Origin: CAYILR01 sp964364175
GTDB lineage: Bacteria > Bdellovibrionota > UBA1018
Assembly (NCBI GenBank): GCA_964364175.1
Contig: CAYILR010000010.1
Coordinates: 37,831-101,830 of the forward strand
Length of the DNA stretch: 64,000 nt
Direction: 5' to 3'
In this document: one piece after another, positions 1-7,060 of the stretch
How positions within the stretch are numbered: the stretch's first letter is position 1
How the letters are laid out: the number at the start of each line of letters is the position of its first letter
Position numbers and translations under genes: made by a program
The notes under the pieces: generated by a model
Database searches by the model: none
What the model was told of the DNA's origin: nothing
Seen by the model: only the letters and a program-made list of their open reading frames with translations

Positions 1-214
1 GAAGCAAATTGTTGAAAAAATTTCTTACCTCGGCGCCAGCGTACAGTTTTTCTGTCAGTGGAAGGCTATAAGAGACCGGAAATCGATGCGCATCATTCAG
101 CCATTTCTGGGAGTATTTGAATTCAATGGCTCCTGTAGGGAGCTCAGTGAGTTCACCAATCAATCGATCTTCCAAATACACATCTAATATATGAGAGGAT
201 TTTGTTTTATTCAT
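1..214 (-). CDS. hipA: HipA-type kinase toxin, N-terminal part only (cut by window edge)
   Basis: Only the first 71 codons lie in the window. The translation starts MNKTKSSHILDVYLEDRLIG and continues with the pattern of the HipA N-terminal domain: an early 'VYL.D.LIGEL' strand, 'FKYSQKWL', then 'SLPLTEKLY' and 'FFNNLL'. HipA proteins are Ser/Thr kinases that phosphorylate tRNA synthetases or other targets; the kinase core would lie off the left edge. The ATG overlaps the end of hipB by 8 nt, the usual arrangement of antitoxin first, toxin second. Activity cannot be judged because the catalytic part is not visible. Confidence 0.85.
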   Translation of the reverse strand, partial: MNKTKSSHILDVYLEDRLIGELTELPTGAIEFKYSQKWLNDAHRFPVSYSLPLTEKLYAGAEVRNFFNNLL

Positions 215-467
215 GAGAATCGGATGGATGTTGAGGTCTTGGACGAATAATAATTTCAAGGTTGAGGGCTGTCAGCATTTTAAATAAACTTCCCAATCGT
301 ATTCCATTAGAGCCAGATTCAATGAGGGAAACACCAGCTTGTCGAAGGCCAGAGAGCTGAGCCAGCTGATCTTGTGAAATCTTGCTGTTCATTCTGACTT
401 CCTTAAGCAGATGTCCCAATTGTTTTGAGCTGCGGATGGGAGTGGAGTTTAAAGAAAGATGCTTCAT
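207..467 (-). CDS. hipB: HipB-like XRE-family antitoxin
   Basis: An 86-residue protein with a single Cro/C1-type helix-turn-helix (about residues 18-70: 'LGHLLKEVR', 'SQDQLAQLSGLRQAGVSLIESG', 'RLGSLFKMLTALNLEI'). This is the DNA-binding antitoxin of hipBA modules, which binds HipA and represses the operon. The C-terminal tail is short and polar, as in HipB. The start codon lies inside the first of three palindromes (461-486), and the only Shine-Dalgarno-like stretch (AAGGG) is one base from the ATG, so the mRNA may be nearly leaderless. Confidence 0.88.
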   Translation of the reverse strand: MKHLSLNSTPIRSSKQLGHLLKEVRMNSKISQDQLAQLSGLRQAGVSLIESGSNGIRLGSLFKMLTALNLEIIIRPRPQHPSDSHE

Positions 468-545
468 ACCCTTAAGAGTATGAAGCAGGGTTTATACTCT
501 TACAAGTATAAAAGTTAATCCATACTCTTAAGCGTATGGATTAAC
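461..545 (-). promoter_or_regulatory. hipBA promoter with three operators spaced exactly 28 bp
   Basis: Three palindromes share the core ATAC-N8-GTAT: 461-486 (arms GCTTCATAC/GTATGAAGC), 491-512 (TTTATAC/GTATAAA) and 514-545 (GTTAATCCATAC/GTATGGATTAAC). Their centres are at 473.5, 501.5 and 529.5, so both steps are 28 bp. HipB of E. coli also reads palindromes with an 8-nt spacer, which supports these as HipB operators. On the minus strand TTGTAA and CATACT are 17 bp apart and could be the -35 and -10 boxes. The rightmost palindrome covers the folD stop codon and is followed on the minus strand by TTTT, so it may also end folD transcripts. Confidence 0.75.
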
Positions 546-1383
546 TAGTGGCAGCTGCACAGGTGTTTTGCATCAGAGTTAGAATGGTCATTGGCCCCAC
601 ACCACCTGGGACGGGAGTGATGGCGCTAGTGATCGGGGCAACATGATCAAAAGCTACATCGCCTACGATTTTGCCTTCAGCGTTTCTGTGAATTCCCACA
701 TCAATCACCACAGCACCGGGTTTGATGTGTTCTTTGTGAATTAAGTGAGGCTTGCCAGCCGCCACGACCAGCAAATCGGCCTGTGTGGTAAATTTTCGAA
801 TATCTGGGGTTCGGCTATGGCATTGTAAAACCGTCGCATCGTGCTGAAGCAAGAGTGCGTGCATGGGTTTGCCCACAATCGAGCTTCGCCCTACTACGCA
901 AGCGACTTTACCTGCGATCGAGATGTTGTAAAACTTCAGAAGCTCCATAATTCCGGCAGGTGTGCAGGGGAGGAAACAAGGTAAGCCTAAAATCAAATTT
1001 CCTACGTTCTGAGGATGAAATGCATCGACATCTTTTTTAGGATCAACCCAGAGCAAAACTTCGCGCTCGTTGAATTGGCGTGGAAGAGGGCGTTGAATCA
1101 AGATGCCATCAATTTTAGGATCTGAATTGAGTCGTTGCAGCTCCTCGAAAACTTCTTTCGGGGAAGCGCTGGCCGGAAATTTCATCGTGACATGAAACAT
1201 ACCCAGACTCTCTGCCATTTCACCCTTGCGGCGGGTGTAAATCACACTGGCTGGATCGTCCCCCACGATGACTACGGCTAAGCCCGGTGGGTACCCGCGT
1301 TTTTGCTGAATGGTGAAAATTTTTTGGCTGAGTTCGGCTCGAATTTTTTCAATCACGGGTTTGGCAGATAAGAGCTGAGGCAT
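541..1383 (-). CDS. folD: Methylenetetrahydrofolate dehydrogenase / cyclohydrolase
   Basis: FolD interconverts 5,10-methylene-THF and 10-formyl-THF in the cytosol, using NADP. Family motifs are all present: the catalytic Tyr/Lys pair in 'YTRRKGEMAESLG', 'DGILIQRPLP', 'DPKKDVDAFHPQNVG', 'PCTPAGIMELL', the nucleotide-binding 'VVGRSSIVGKP' and the C-terminal 'PVPGGVGPMT'. I chose the ATG at 1383 (280 residues, MPQLLSAKPV...) because the family begins there; an in-frame ATG at 1419 would add 12 residues with no family match. Neither start has a strong ribosome site. The gene ends inside the hipBA operator region. Confidence 0.95.
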   Translation of the reverse strand: MPQLLSAKPVIEKIRAELSQKIFTIQQKRGYPPGLAVVIVGDDPASVIYTRRKGEMAESLGMFHVTMKFPASASPKEVFEELQRLNSDPKIDGILIQRPLPRQFNEREVLLWVDPKKDVDAFHPQNVGNLILGLPCFLPCTPAGIMELLKFYNISIAGKVACVVGRSSIVGKPMHALLLQHDATVLQCHSRTPDIRKFTTQADLLVVAAGKPHLIHKEHIKPGAVVIDVGIHRNAEGKIVGDVAFDHVAPITSAITPVPGGVGPMTILTLMQNTCAAATS

Positions 1384-1548
1384 GGAAAAGTTTTTAGCAA
1401 AGATTCTTGTGGAGTGCATCTCAAACTCATTTTTTCAGGATGTTTTTGCCCAGTTGGCAAATTCTGCAGGCTAATTGCTGCCAATCATACTGAGTCAGTG
1501 CTCTGACAGCCAGCAACACGCTGGAATTACGGCTTTTATTTATTTTCC

Positions 1549-1576
1549 TAAAGTTCGAATTAAGGCATGCCGATTG
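1549..1576 (+). promoter_or_regulatory. Possible FliA (sigma-28) promoter of the flagellar operon
   Basis: TAAAGTTC (1549-1556) and GCCGATTG (1569-1576) match the sigma-28 consensus TAAAGTTT / GCCGATAA well, but the spacer is 12 bp where 11 is usual. It lies about 50 bp before the flgF start and points into the flagellar genes. No sigma-54 -24/-12 pair with correct spacing was seen in 1420-1628. Confidence 0.5.
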
Positions 1577-1628
1577 CTAGTACTTATTGCCGGGAGGATA
1601 GGATTTCCTCCTGAAAGGCGAACATCTC

Positions 1629-2513
1629 TTGGGTTCAGGGCTATGGACGGCAGCATCTGGCGCGATCGCGAAGACACAAATCGTGGATACGACCGCCAAC
1701 AATTTGGCCAACGTCGATACCCAGGGATTCAAAAAGGATGCGCCTACCTTTAAGGAATATCTTTCTGTAGCTGAGCGAGATCGATATCCGCAGGATATTC
1801 CTCGCGGTCCGATCAAAGACAAAGAGTTTTATCCAATCGACGGTAAAGACCAATCCTTCGTTGTAACCGACGGAACGTATACTCACTTCAGCCAAGGACA
1901 TCTGAGAGTAACTCACTCTCCACTCGACATCGCTCTCGACGGTCCTGGATTTATTGAGGTGAACACACCCGCCGGGATTCGTTACACACGAAATGGTGCA
2001 CTCAAAATGGCTGCTGATGGCAGGCTCGTGACGTCGGAGGGGCACCCCGTTCTTTCGGCGCAACCTCAGGGCCTTACAGCAGAGCCAAACGCACAAAATC
2101 CGCAGGCCGCACTAGCCCAACGAAATCCCGCTGTACAGCCGCAAGACAACACAGCTCAAAGAATCATCAACCTAAAAGACGTTCAAGGTGCAGTCTCGAT
2201 CACTGAATCAGGTGAAGTTTTCGTAGGCGGCGATCAAATCGCAAAACTCAATGTAGTAGAATTTGCAAATCCAAAAAAATTGAGAAAACAGGGTGGAACT
2301 CTTTTTGAAAACAAAGAGTCGCAAAACATCCTGCAAACCACTAATCCGAAAACGATTGTGCGCCAGGGAGTGATCGAAACCTCAAACGTCAATCCTGTCG
2401 AAGAAATGACCAACTTAATCCGAGCCAATCGATCGTTTGAAATGGATTTGAAATCCATGAAAACGCACGCCGATCTGATGGGCAAAGAAGTCAATGATGT
2501 GGGGAAACTCTAG
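1629..2513 (+). CDS. flgF: Flagellar basal-body rod protein FlgF
   Basis: A rod subunit exported by the flagellar type III system. The N terminus 'GLWTAASGAIAKTQIVDTTANNLANVDTQGFKKD' is the flagellar basal-body/hook N-terminal motif, and the C terminus 'GVIETSNVNPVEEMTNLIRANRSFEMDLKSMKTHADLM' is the matching C-terminal motif. At 294 residues it is a little longer than many FlgF proteins, with an Ala/Gln/Pro-rich insert near residues 140-175. The start is TTG at 1629, the only usual start codon between the upstream stop at 1599 and the conserved region; AAAGG lies about 10 nt before it. It directly abuts flgG. Confidence 0.93.
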   Translation: MGSGLWTAASGAIAKTQIVDTTANNLANVDTQGFKKDAPTFKEYLSVAERDRYPQDIPRGPIKDKEFYPIDGKDQSFVVTDGTYTHFSQGHLRVTHSPLDIALDGPGFIEVNTPAGIRYTRNGALKMAADGRLVTSEGHPVLSAQPQGLTAEPNAQNPQAALAQRNPAVQPQDNTAQRIINLKDVQGAVSITESGEVFVGGDQIAKLNVVEFANPKKLRKQGGTLFENKESQNILQTTNPKTIVRQGVIETSNVNPVEEMTNLIRANRSFEMDLKSMKTHADLMGKEVNDVGKL

Positions 2514-3302
2514 ATGATTAAAGCTCTTTCAACTGCAGCGACCGGAATGGACGCACAAAGCGCCAATATCGAGCGCATCTCGAACGATTTGGCCAACGTC
2601 AATACGGACGGATACAAGCGCAGCCGGAATGAATTTCAGGATCTGATGTACCAGACAACCAAGGAGCCTGGAGCTCAGCTGGGAGTGGGCACACAATCAC
2701 CTGTTGGAATTCAAACTGGATTGGGTGTGAAGGTGGGAGCTGTTCATAAAAATTTCGAACAAGGTCCCGCAAAAATGACCTATCACGATAAAGATTTCAT
2801 GATCGAGGGAAAGGGATTTTTCCCGGTGCAAATGCCCAATGGTGAAGTGGCCTATTCTCGAAATGGAGCATTTCACGTGGATGCACAGGGACGAATGCAG
2901 CAGTCCAACGGCGCTTTCTTAATTCCGCCGATTATCATTCCCAACAACACGCTTGATCTCAAAGTTACTCCTGCGGGTGAGGTGAGGGCTTCGCTTGCCG
3001 GACAAAACGGAGCAGATGCGGTCTTAGGGCAGATTCAGCTGATTATTTTCCCCAATGAACAAGGTTTGAGCTCTTCAGGAAATGGGCTTTACCGAGTGAC
3101 TGCAGCATCGGGCGCACCTGTGCAAGGAGTGCCGGGTGAAAATGGAATTGGAGTGATCATGCAAGGCGCCCTGGAGGCTTCGAACGTGAACGTTGCGAAT
3201 AGCATGGTGGATATGATTTCGACACAGCGGGGTTACGAAATGAACACCAAAGTGATGAGTGTTGCGGATCAGATGATGGGAGCAACAGTAAATATTAAAT
3301 AA
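2514..3302 (+). CDS. flgG: Flagellar distal rod protein FlgG
   Basis: FlgG forms the distal rod that crosses the peptidoglycan. The sequence has the canonical start 'MIKALSTAATGMDAQSANIERISNDLANVNTDGYKRSRNEFQDLMYQ' pattern and the C-terminal 'GALEASNVNVANSMVDMISTQRGYEMNTKVMSVADQM'. At 262 residues it is the normal length. The ATG follows the flgF stop with no gap, so the two are translationally coupled. FlgG in most species matches this protein closely, and the identification is secure. Confidence 0.97.
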   Translation: MIKALSTAATGMDAQSANIERISNDLANVNTDGYKRSRNEFQDLMYQTTKEPGAQLGVGTQSPVGIQTGLGVKVGAVHKNFEQGPAKMTYHDKDFMIEGKGFFPVQMPNGEVAYSRNGAFHVDAQGRMQQSNGAFLIPPIIIPNNTLDLKVTPAGEVRASLAGQNGADAVLGQIQLIIFPNEQGLSSSGNGLYRVTAASGAPVQGVPGENGIGVIMQGALEASNVNVANSMVDMISTQRGYEMNTKVMSVADQMMGATVNIK

Positions 3303-3319
3303 TATTACAACAATAAATT

Positions 3320-3991
3320 ATGATGAATAAATCTATAGCCCTAATTTTTTTGATCTGTCCCGTTTGTTTCGCAGACTCGATGTCGGATCAAGTTAAACAT
3401 GAACTGCAAAAACGCAACCCAGACGCCTCTAAAATTGAGATTAATTTTGTTCAGGATCCAGGAATCAAGGTCAGTGCAGATCAATTCAAGGTTTCCATTG
3501 TCGAAGATGTGGGGCCTTCCGAAGTCGAGTTTAGGGTCATAGATAAGGTGATTGGAAATACGATCGGGATTGCCAGAGCGAAATATTCGATTTGGAAAAA
3601 AGCAGCAGTTGCCAAGAAAAGAATTCTTCCTGGTGAAAAAATTTCTTCGGAGTCATTTCTTTTGGAAGAAGTTCTCGTCAGCCAAGGTATGGCTCGAGAA
3701 TTCCGTGGAGTGATGATTTCTGATTCAGAGTTACTTCATGAGGTTGAAAGTCGCCAAACGATCTTAGAGAATCAATACATCACGACAACCGCTGTCCGTC
3801 GAATTCCAGATGTTCGCAAAGGAGACGGAGTCACGATTAAGCTCAGTTCTGGCGAAGTGCAGTTGTCGACGCCTGGAATTGCAGAGGAAGCATCATACCT
3901 CAACAATACAATTCATGTTCTCTCCATAAAGAGCAAAAAAGTTCTTGTTGGTACTTTGATTGACAGAAATTTGGTGGAGGTCAAGCTGTGA
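3320..3991 (+). CDS. flgA: Flagellar P-ring assembly chaperone FlgA
   Basis: A periplasmic chaperone needed for FlgI polymerisation into the P-ring. It starts with a signal peptide (MMNKSIALIFLICPVCFA, then DS) and has a C-terminal SAF-like domain: 'VAKKRILPGEKISSESFLLEEV', 'SRQTILENQYITTTAVRRIPDVRKGDGVTIKLSSGEVQLSTPGIA' and 'VLVGTLIDRNLVEV'. At 223 residues it is of normal size. The stop overlaps the flgH GTG by 4 nt. An A/T-rich gap of 17 nt separates it from flgG. Confidence 0.92.
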   Translation: MMNKSIALIFLICPVCFADSMSDQVKHELQKRNPDASKIEINFVQDPGIKVSADQFKVSIVEDVGPSEVEFRVIDKVIGNTIGIARAKYSIWKKAAVAKKRILPGEKISSESFLLEEVLVSQGMAREFRGVMISDSELLHEVESRQTILENQYITTTAVRRIPDVRKGDGVTIKLSSGEVQLSTPGIAEEASYLNNTIHVLSIKSKKVLVGTLIDRNLVEVKL

Positions 3992-5028
3992 GATTGAGCC
4001 GTTTTTGTACTCTAACGATTTTCGGATGGGTTCTGTTTCAGACAGTAGCGTGCTCCAGTCTTGTGGGGAATTTGCGACGTGAGTTTAGCGAAGGTGATCA
4101 GCAAGATTCTCCCGAGGAGAATACATCTCTCGTGGCATCGGGACGTACCGGCGGCTCATGGCCTGAAAAAGGCTATTTGGATGAATCTGAACCGCAGCTG
4201 GGCGGAAGATCAATTGCTAGTGTTCGAGAGGGGAATCCGCGCGAGGGCTGGATTTCTGGAGAGATGAATGATCAAAATCGTAGAGACGCCTATCGAGGTG
4301 TTTCGCCTGAGACCGAAGAGCTTGCAGCTGTGTACGGAGTATCGCCCATTGATCCAAAAAGAGTTCAGCCAAAACGAAAACGGACTACTCGTGAGGATTT
4401 TGAGGACAAAGTGAAAGACGAAGGGTCGCTTTGGGCTTCCGATGGACAAACCAATTACTATTTCACAAAAAATAAAATTCGAGGCCCGGGCGATATCGTG
4501 GCCATTCAGGTGGAAAAAGATCTTCTCAAGGACATTATCCTAGAAACAACACGAACACTGACACAAGCCGAGGGAGAGGCTGAGTTGGCGGATGCGCAAA
4601 AGCGAATTGATGCTGAACAAGCTGCAGATGGCGTGAAAACCAGCTCTGCAGCCCCATCTCGCTCAACTGCTAGTAAGAAAAAGGACACAAAAAAAAGCGC
4701 GAAGGGCAAGGGTAAGGACAAAAAAGCCGCAGCGCCCGAGGAAGAGGAAGAAGACGAGCCTACAGCGAAAGTCAAAAAAGCGACCGTTGAGGATATCGAT
4801 GTCAGCAAAGCGTTTACGATGAAAGAGGGCGACGTTCTTCTCGCTGAAATTCAAGAACGCTACCCTAATGGAAATTTTAAAGTCAGAGCCACCAAAAAAG
4901 TGCCGTATCGCAACGGGTTCAGAATGGTGAATTACACAGGAGTTGTGAAAGGTTCCGAAATTTCTGAAGACGACAAAGTTTTGTCGGGAAAGGTCTATGA
5001 ATACCGTGTTGACATTGGATATCGCTAG
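3988..5028 (+). CDS. flgH: Flagellar L-ring lipoprotein FlgH with a long low-complexity insert
   Basis: FlgH builds the outer-membrane L-ring. The lipobox 'FQTVACSS' near residue 22 predicts a lipoprotein. The conserved elements are present: 'SLWASDGQTNYYFTKNKIRGPGDIVAIQV' around residue 145-175 and the C-terminal 'NGNFKVRATKKVPYRNGF...YTGVVKGSEIS', which replaces the usual 'GNLVVEGEK' strand. At 346 residues it is over 100 longer than E. coli FlgH. The extra length is an acidic N-terminal stretch and a Lys/Ala/Glu-rich block around residues 215-265. The GTG start overlaps flgA and the 3' end overlaps flgI by 32 nt. Confidence 0.88.
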   Translation: MRLSRFCTLTIFGWVLFQTVACSSLVGNLRREFSEGDQQDSPEENTSLVASGRTGGSWPEKGYLDESEPQLGGRSIASVREGNPREGWISGEMNDQNRRDAYRGVSPETEELAAVYGVSPIDPKRVQPKRKRTTREDFEDKVKDEGSLWASDGQTNYYFTKNKIRGPGDIVAIQVEKDLLKDIILETTRTLTQAEGEAELADAQKRIDAEQAADGVKTSSAAPSRSTASKKKDTKKSAKGKGKDKKAAAPEEEEEDEPTAKVKKATVEDIDVSKAFTMKEGDVLLAEIQERYPNGNFKVRATKKVPYRNGFRMVNYTGVVKGSEISEDDKVLSGKVYEYRVDIGYR

Positions 5029-6061
5029 AAACCACCGCAGGATTCAACTGGTTCTTTCGCTCATCATTGTGATGGCGATCGTTGCCCTGATTCCTCGACA
5101 AGCGGATGCAGCCCGCCTCAAAGACATTTCGACACTCAAAGGTGTGCGTGACAATATTTTGATTGGTTATGGGATTATTGTAGGGCTGAAGGGCACGGGT
5201 GATTCTAGTACGGATGTTACAGGGCAATCTTTAGCTCGGCTTTTTGGTAAACTGGGTCTGGATGTTCAACCGAATGCGGCAGTGAAATCCAAAAATGCTG
5301 CAGCTGTTATTGTGACAGCCAACCTGCCAGCCTTTTCTCGGGTTGGAAATAAAATCGATCTCACTGTCAGTTCTATTGGTGATGCAGCCAGTCTCGAAGG
5401 TGGAGTCCTACTGGTCACTCCATTGCGAGCAGGAGATCAGAATGTCTATGCAGTCGGACAAGGCCCAGTCACCATAGGGTCAATAGCAGACGGAAACAGT
5501 AAGTCTTTTCCTACCGTCGGACGCGTGGTCGCCGGGGCGACCATTGAAAAAGACGTGGATGTGAATTTTATTGGCAAAAAAAGCTATCGTTTTTCTCTTC
5601 AAAAAGCGGATTTTACAACGGCTGCTCGAGTTGCGACGTTGATTAACGGACAGCTGGGTGGGAAATTCGCCACTCCAAAAGATAGTGGGACAATTGACGT
5701 GATTGTTCCTTATCAATACGAAAACACGCCTGTCGAACTTTTGGCGCTTCTGGAAAACATTCAAGTCAATGTTGACGCCAAAGCAAAAATTATCGTGAAT
5801 GAACGCACAGGCACTGTGGTGATGGGTGAGCATATTCGGATTACGCCCGTATCCATTGCGCATGGAGATCTCGCCATAGAAGTCAAAGGTGCGCCTAAGG
5901 GGACGAAGCCCGAGCGTCTAATGGAGCTCAAATCGGGTGCAAGCGTTTCGGATTTAGTCAAAGCACTCAATGTGTTGGGAGTTCAACCCAAAGACATGAC
6001 TGCAATTTTTCAATCACTGAGAGAACTCGGTGCATTGCAGGCAGAATTGGAGATCATGTGA
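4997..6061 (+). CDS. flgI: Flagellar P-ring protein FlgI
   Basis: FlgI forms the periplasmic P-ring around the rod. The mature start 'ARLKDISTLKGVRDNILIGYGIIVGLKGTGDS' is the family hallmark and follows a signal peptide ending near QADA. The C-terminal 'IAIEVKG', 'GASVSDLVKALNVLGVQPKDMTAIFQSLRELGALQAELEIM' pattern is also typical. At 354 residues it has normal length. The ATG at 4997 gives a 32-nt overlap with flgH and a somewhat long n-region; a GTG three codons in is an alternative. It ends in a 4-nt overlap with the next gene. Confidence 0.96.
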   Translation: MNTVLTLDIARNHRRIQLVLSLIIVMAIVALIPRQADAARLKDISTLKGVRDNILIGYGIIVGLKGTGDSSTDVTGQSLARLFGKLGLDVQPNAAVKSKNAAAVIVTANLPAFSRVGNKIDLTVSSIGDAASLEGGVLLVTPLRAGDQNVYAVGQGPVTIGSIADGNSKSFPTVGRVVAGATIEKDVDVNFIGKKSYRFSLQKADFTTAARVATLINGQLGGKFATPKDSGTIDVIVPYQYENTPVELLALLENIQVNVDAKAKIIVNERTGTVVMGEHIRITPVSIAHGDLAIEVKGAPKGTKPERLMELKSGASVSDLVKALNVLGVQPKDMTAIFQSLRELGALQAELEIM

Positions 6062-6330
6062 TTCTTTGGAAAGATTTCGTTTTGGATGATGAGATTGGTC
6101 CAGTTTTGCTGTTTCGAGAAATTGAGCAGCTAGCAGGTAGTCGTGAGAAGGAAGGGGCGGTTTTGAGAGTCATGGAAGACGCTCGGAAACACCTAATCCA
6201 GGAAACAAGGCAAGGACAACAGCCCGCTAGGATGGTGGGTATATCCGGTCTTGAAGGGGTCCGTGAAAGCATGGAAGCTGACAAAGCTAGCCTAACCTCT
6301 TCTCAGCGACGCAGGAGGGGGGCAGAATGA
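6058..6330 (+). CDS. Unknown 90-residue protein between flgI and flgJ
   Basis: I do not recognise this family. It is a soluble, charged, mostly helical protein (MILWKDFVLDDEIGPVLLFR..., ending in a basic run RRRRGAE) with no signal peptide or membrane segment. It starts at GTG in a 4-nt overlap with flgI and ends in a 4-nt overlap with flgJ, so it is firmly embedded in the rod/ring operon and very probably expressed. A role in flagellar assembly or as an export chaperone is only a guess from position. Confidence 0.72.
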   Translation: MILWKDFVLDDEIGPVLLFREIEQLAGSREKEGAVLRVMEDARKHLIQETRQGQQPARMVGISGLEGVRESMEADKASLTSSQRRRRGAE

Positions 6331-6677
6331 TTTTATCTTCTGCCTCCACTCCGAATAATCGAATTGAAGAAGTCGACTATAATAAAGTCGATCCGAAGCT
6401 GCTAGAGGCGGCACGGGGATTTGAAAGTCTTTTCATGGATCAGCTCATGAAGGTCATGCGCCAAACAGTTCCTAAAAGCGAAATGGATTTGGAAAATCCA
6501 GCGACAGAAATCTATCGGGGTATGCTGGATTCCGAGTACTCCAAGATCGCTGCGAACGCGGGCGGTGTAGGATTGGCAGAGCAGATTATTGCATATTTGG
6601 AGTCGAACAGATACACTCATAAGCAGGACCCGAATGGAAGTCGGGCGAAGTTGCAGTCAAATAAGGAGGAACCATGA
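6327..6677 (+). CDS. flgJ: Rod-binding protein FlgJ, N-terminal domain only
   Basis: A 116-residue protein matching the rod-binding domain: 'VDPKLLEAARGFESLFMDQLMKVMRQTVPKSEMDLENPATEIYRGMLDSEYSKIAA', then 'GVGLAEQIIAYLE'. The glucosaminidase domain found in enterobacterial FlgJ is absent, as in many delta- and alphaproteobacteria, so peptidoglycan cutting must be done by another enzyme. It overlaps both neighbours by 4 nt. Its job is rod assembly or capping in the periplasm. Confidence 0.92.
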   Translation: MILSSASTPNNRIEEVDYNKVDPKLLEAARGFESLFMDQLMKVMRQTVPKSEMDLENPATEIYRGMLDSEYSKIAANAGGVGLAEQIIAYLESNRYTHKQDPNGSRAKLQSNKEEP

Positions 6678-6994
6678 GGGTTGATAAAGCAGGATCCAGT
6701 CCTATACAGAATACCGAAACGTCATCGGCTAAAAAAACAGGTAAGACAAGTAAATCAGAAAAAAAGGAGGGCACGAGTTCATCGAATTCGGCTGCCGTCG
6801 CTGATAGTGTGAAAACAGAAATCTCACCCAAGGCCAAAGAGTATGCGAAGGCAAAAGAATTAGCCGGAAAGTCCCCGGACGTTCGTGAAGAGAAGATTGC
6901 AGAAATCAGAAAACGAATTGCTTCTGGACAATACAAAGTGGATGCAGATGCAGTTGCAGATCGAATGGTGACGAGCCATCTTGAGATGTCCTAG
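6674..6994 (+). CDS. flgM: Anti-sigma-28 factor FlgM
   Basis: FlgM holds FliA inactive until it is exported through the finished hook. The first 45 residues are Ser/Lys/Thr-rich and probably disordered; the C-terminal half ('VKTEISPKAKEYAKAKELA', 'VREEKIAEIRKRIASGQYKVDADAVADRMVTSHLEM') is the conserved sigma-binding domain. At 106 residues it is normal. The start has the ribosome site AAGGAGG about 5 nt upstream and overlaps flgJ by 4 nt. It fits the sigma-28-like promoter seen before flgF. Confidence 0.92.
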   Translation: MRVDKAGSSPIQNTETSSAKKTGKTSKSEKKEGTSSSNSAAVADSVKTEISPKAKEYAKAKELAGKSPDVREEKIAEIRKRIASGQYKVDADAVADRMVTSHLEMS

Positions 6995-7012
6995 AAAAGG
7001 TATTGAGTAGTG

Positions 7013-7055
7013 ATCGGTCCAGGATGGACTGATGATTAAAAGCAGTCATGGAGGA
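7013..7055 (+). promoter_or_regulatory. Candidate double CsrA-binding site in the flgN leader
   Basis: An 8-bp stem (ATCGGTCC 7013-7020 with GGACTGAT 7026-7033, one G-U pair) displays AGGAT in the loop, the preferred CsrA site. A second GGA lies in the flgN ribosome site GGAGGA (7050-7055), 28 nt downstream. An upstream hairpin plus a site over the Shine-Dalgarno is the classical layout for CsrA repression. csrA itself is encoded about 3 kb downstream in the same operon. Confidence 0.6.
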
Positions 7056-7060
7056 TTGCA

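Noticed and set aside
1420..1628. Sigma-54 promoter for the flagellar operon
   Set aside because: TTGGCA...TGCA near 1453 has GG and GC 8 bp apart, where 10 is required; the sigma-28-like box fits better.
1475..1753. Open frame of 92 codons upstream of and into flgF
   Set aside because: It runs through the promoter region and then overlaps flgF in another frame, with no domain and no ribosome site.
4506..4808. Antisense Ser/Phe-rich frame opposite flgH
   Set aside because: It mirrors the Lys/Glu-rich low-complexity insert of FlgH.
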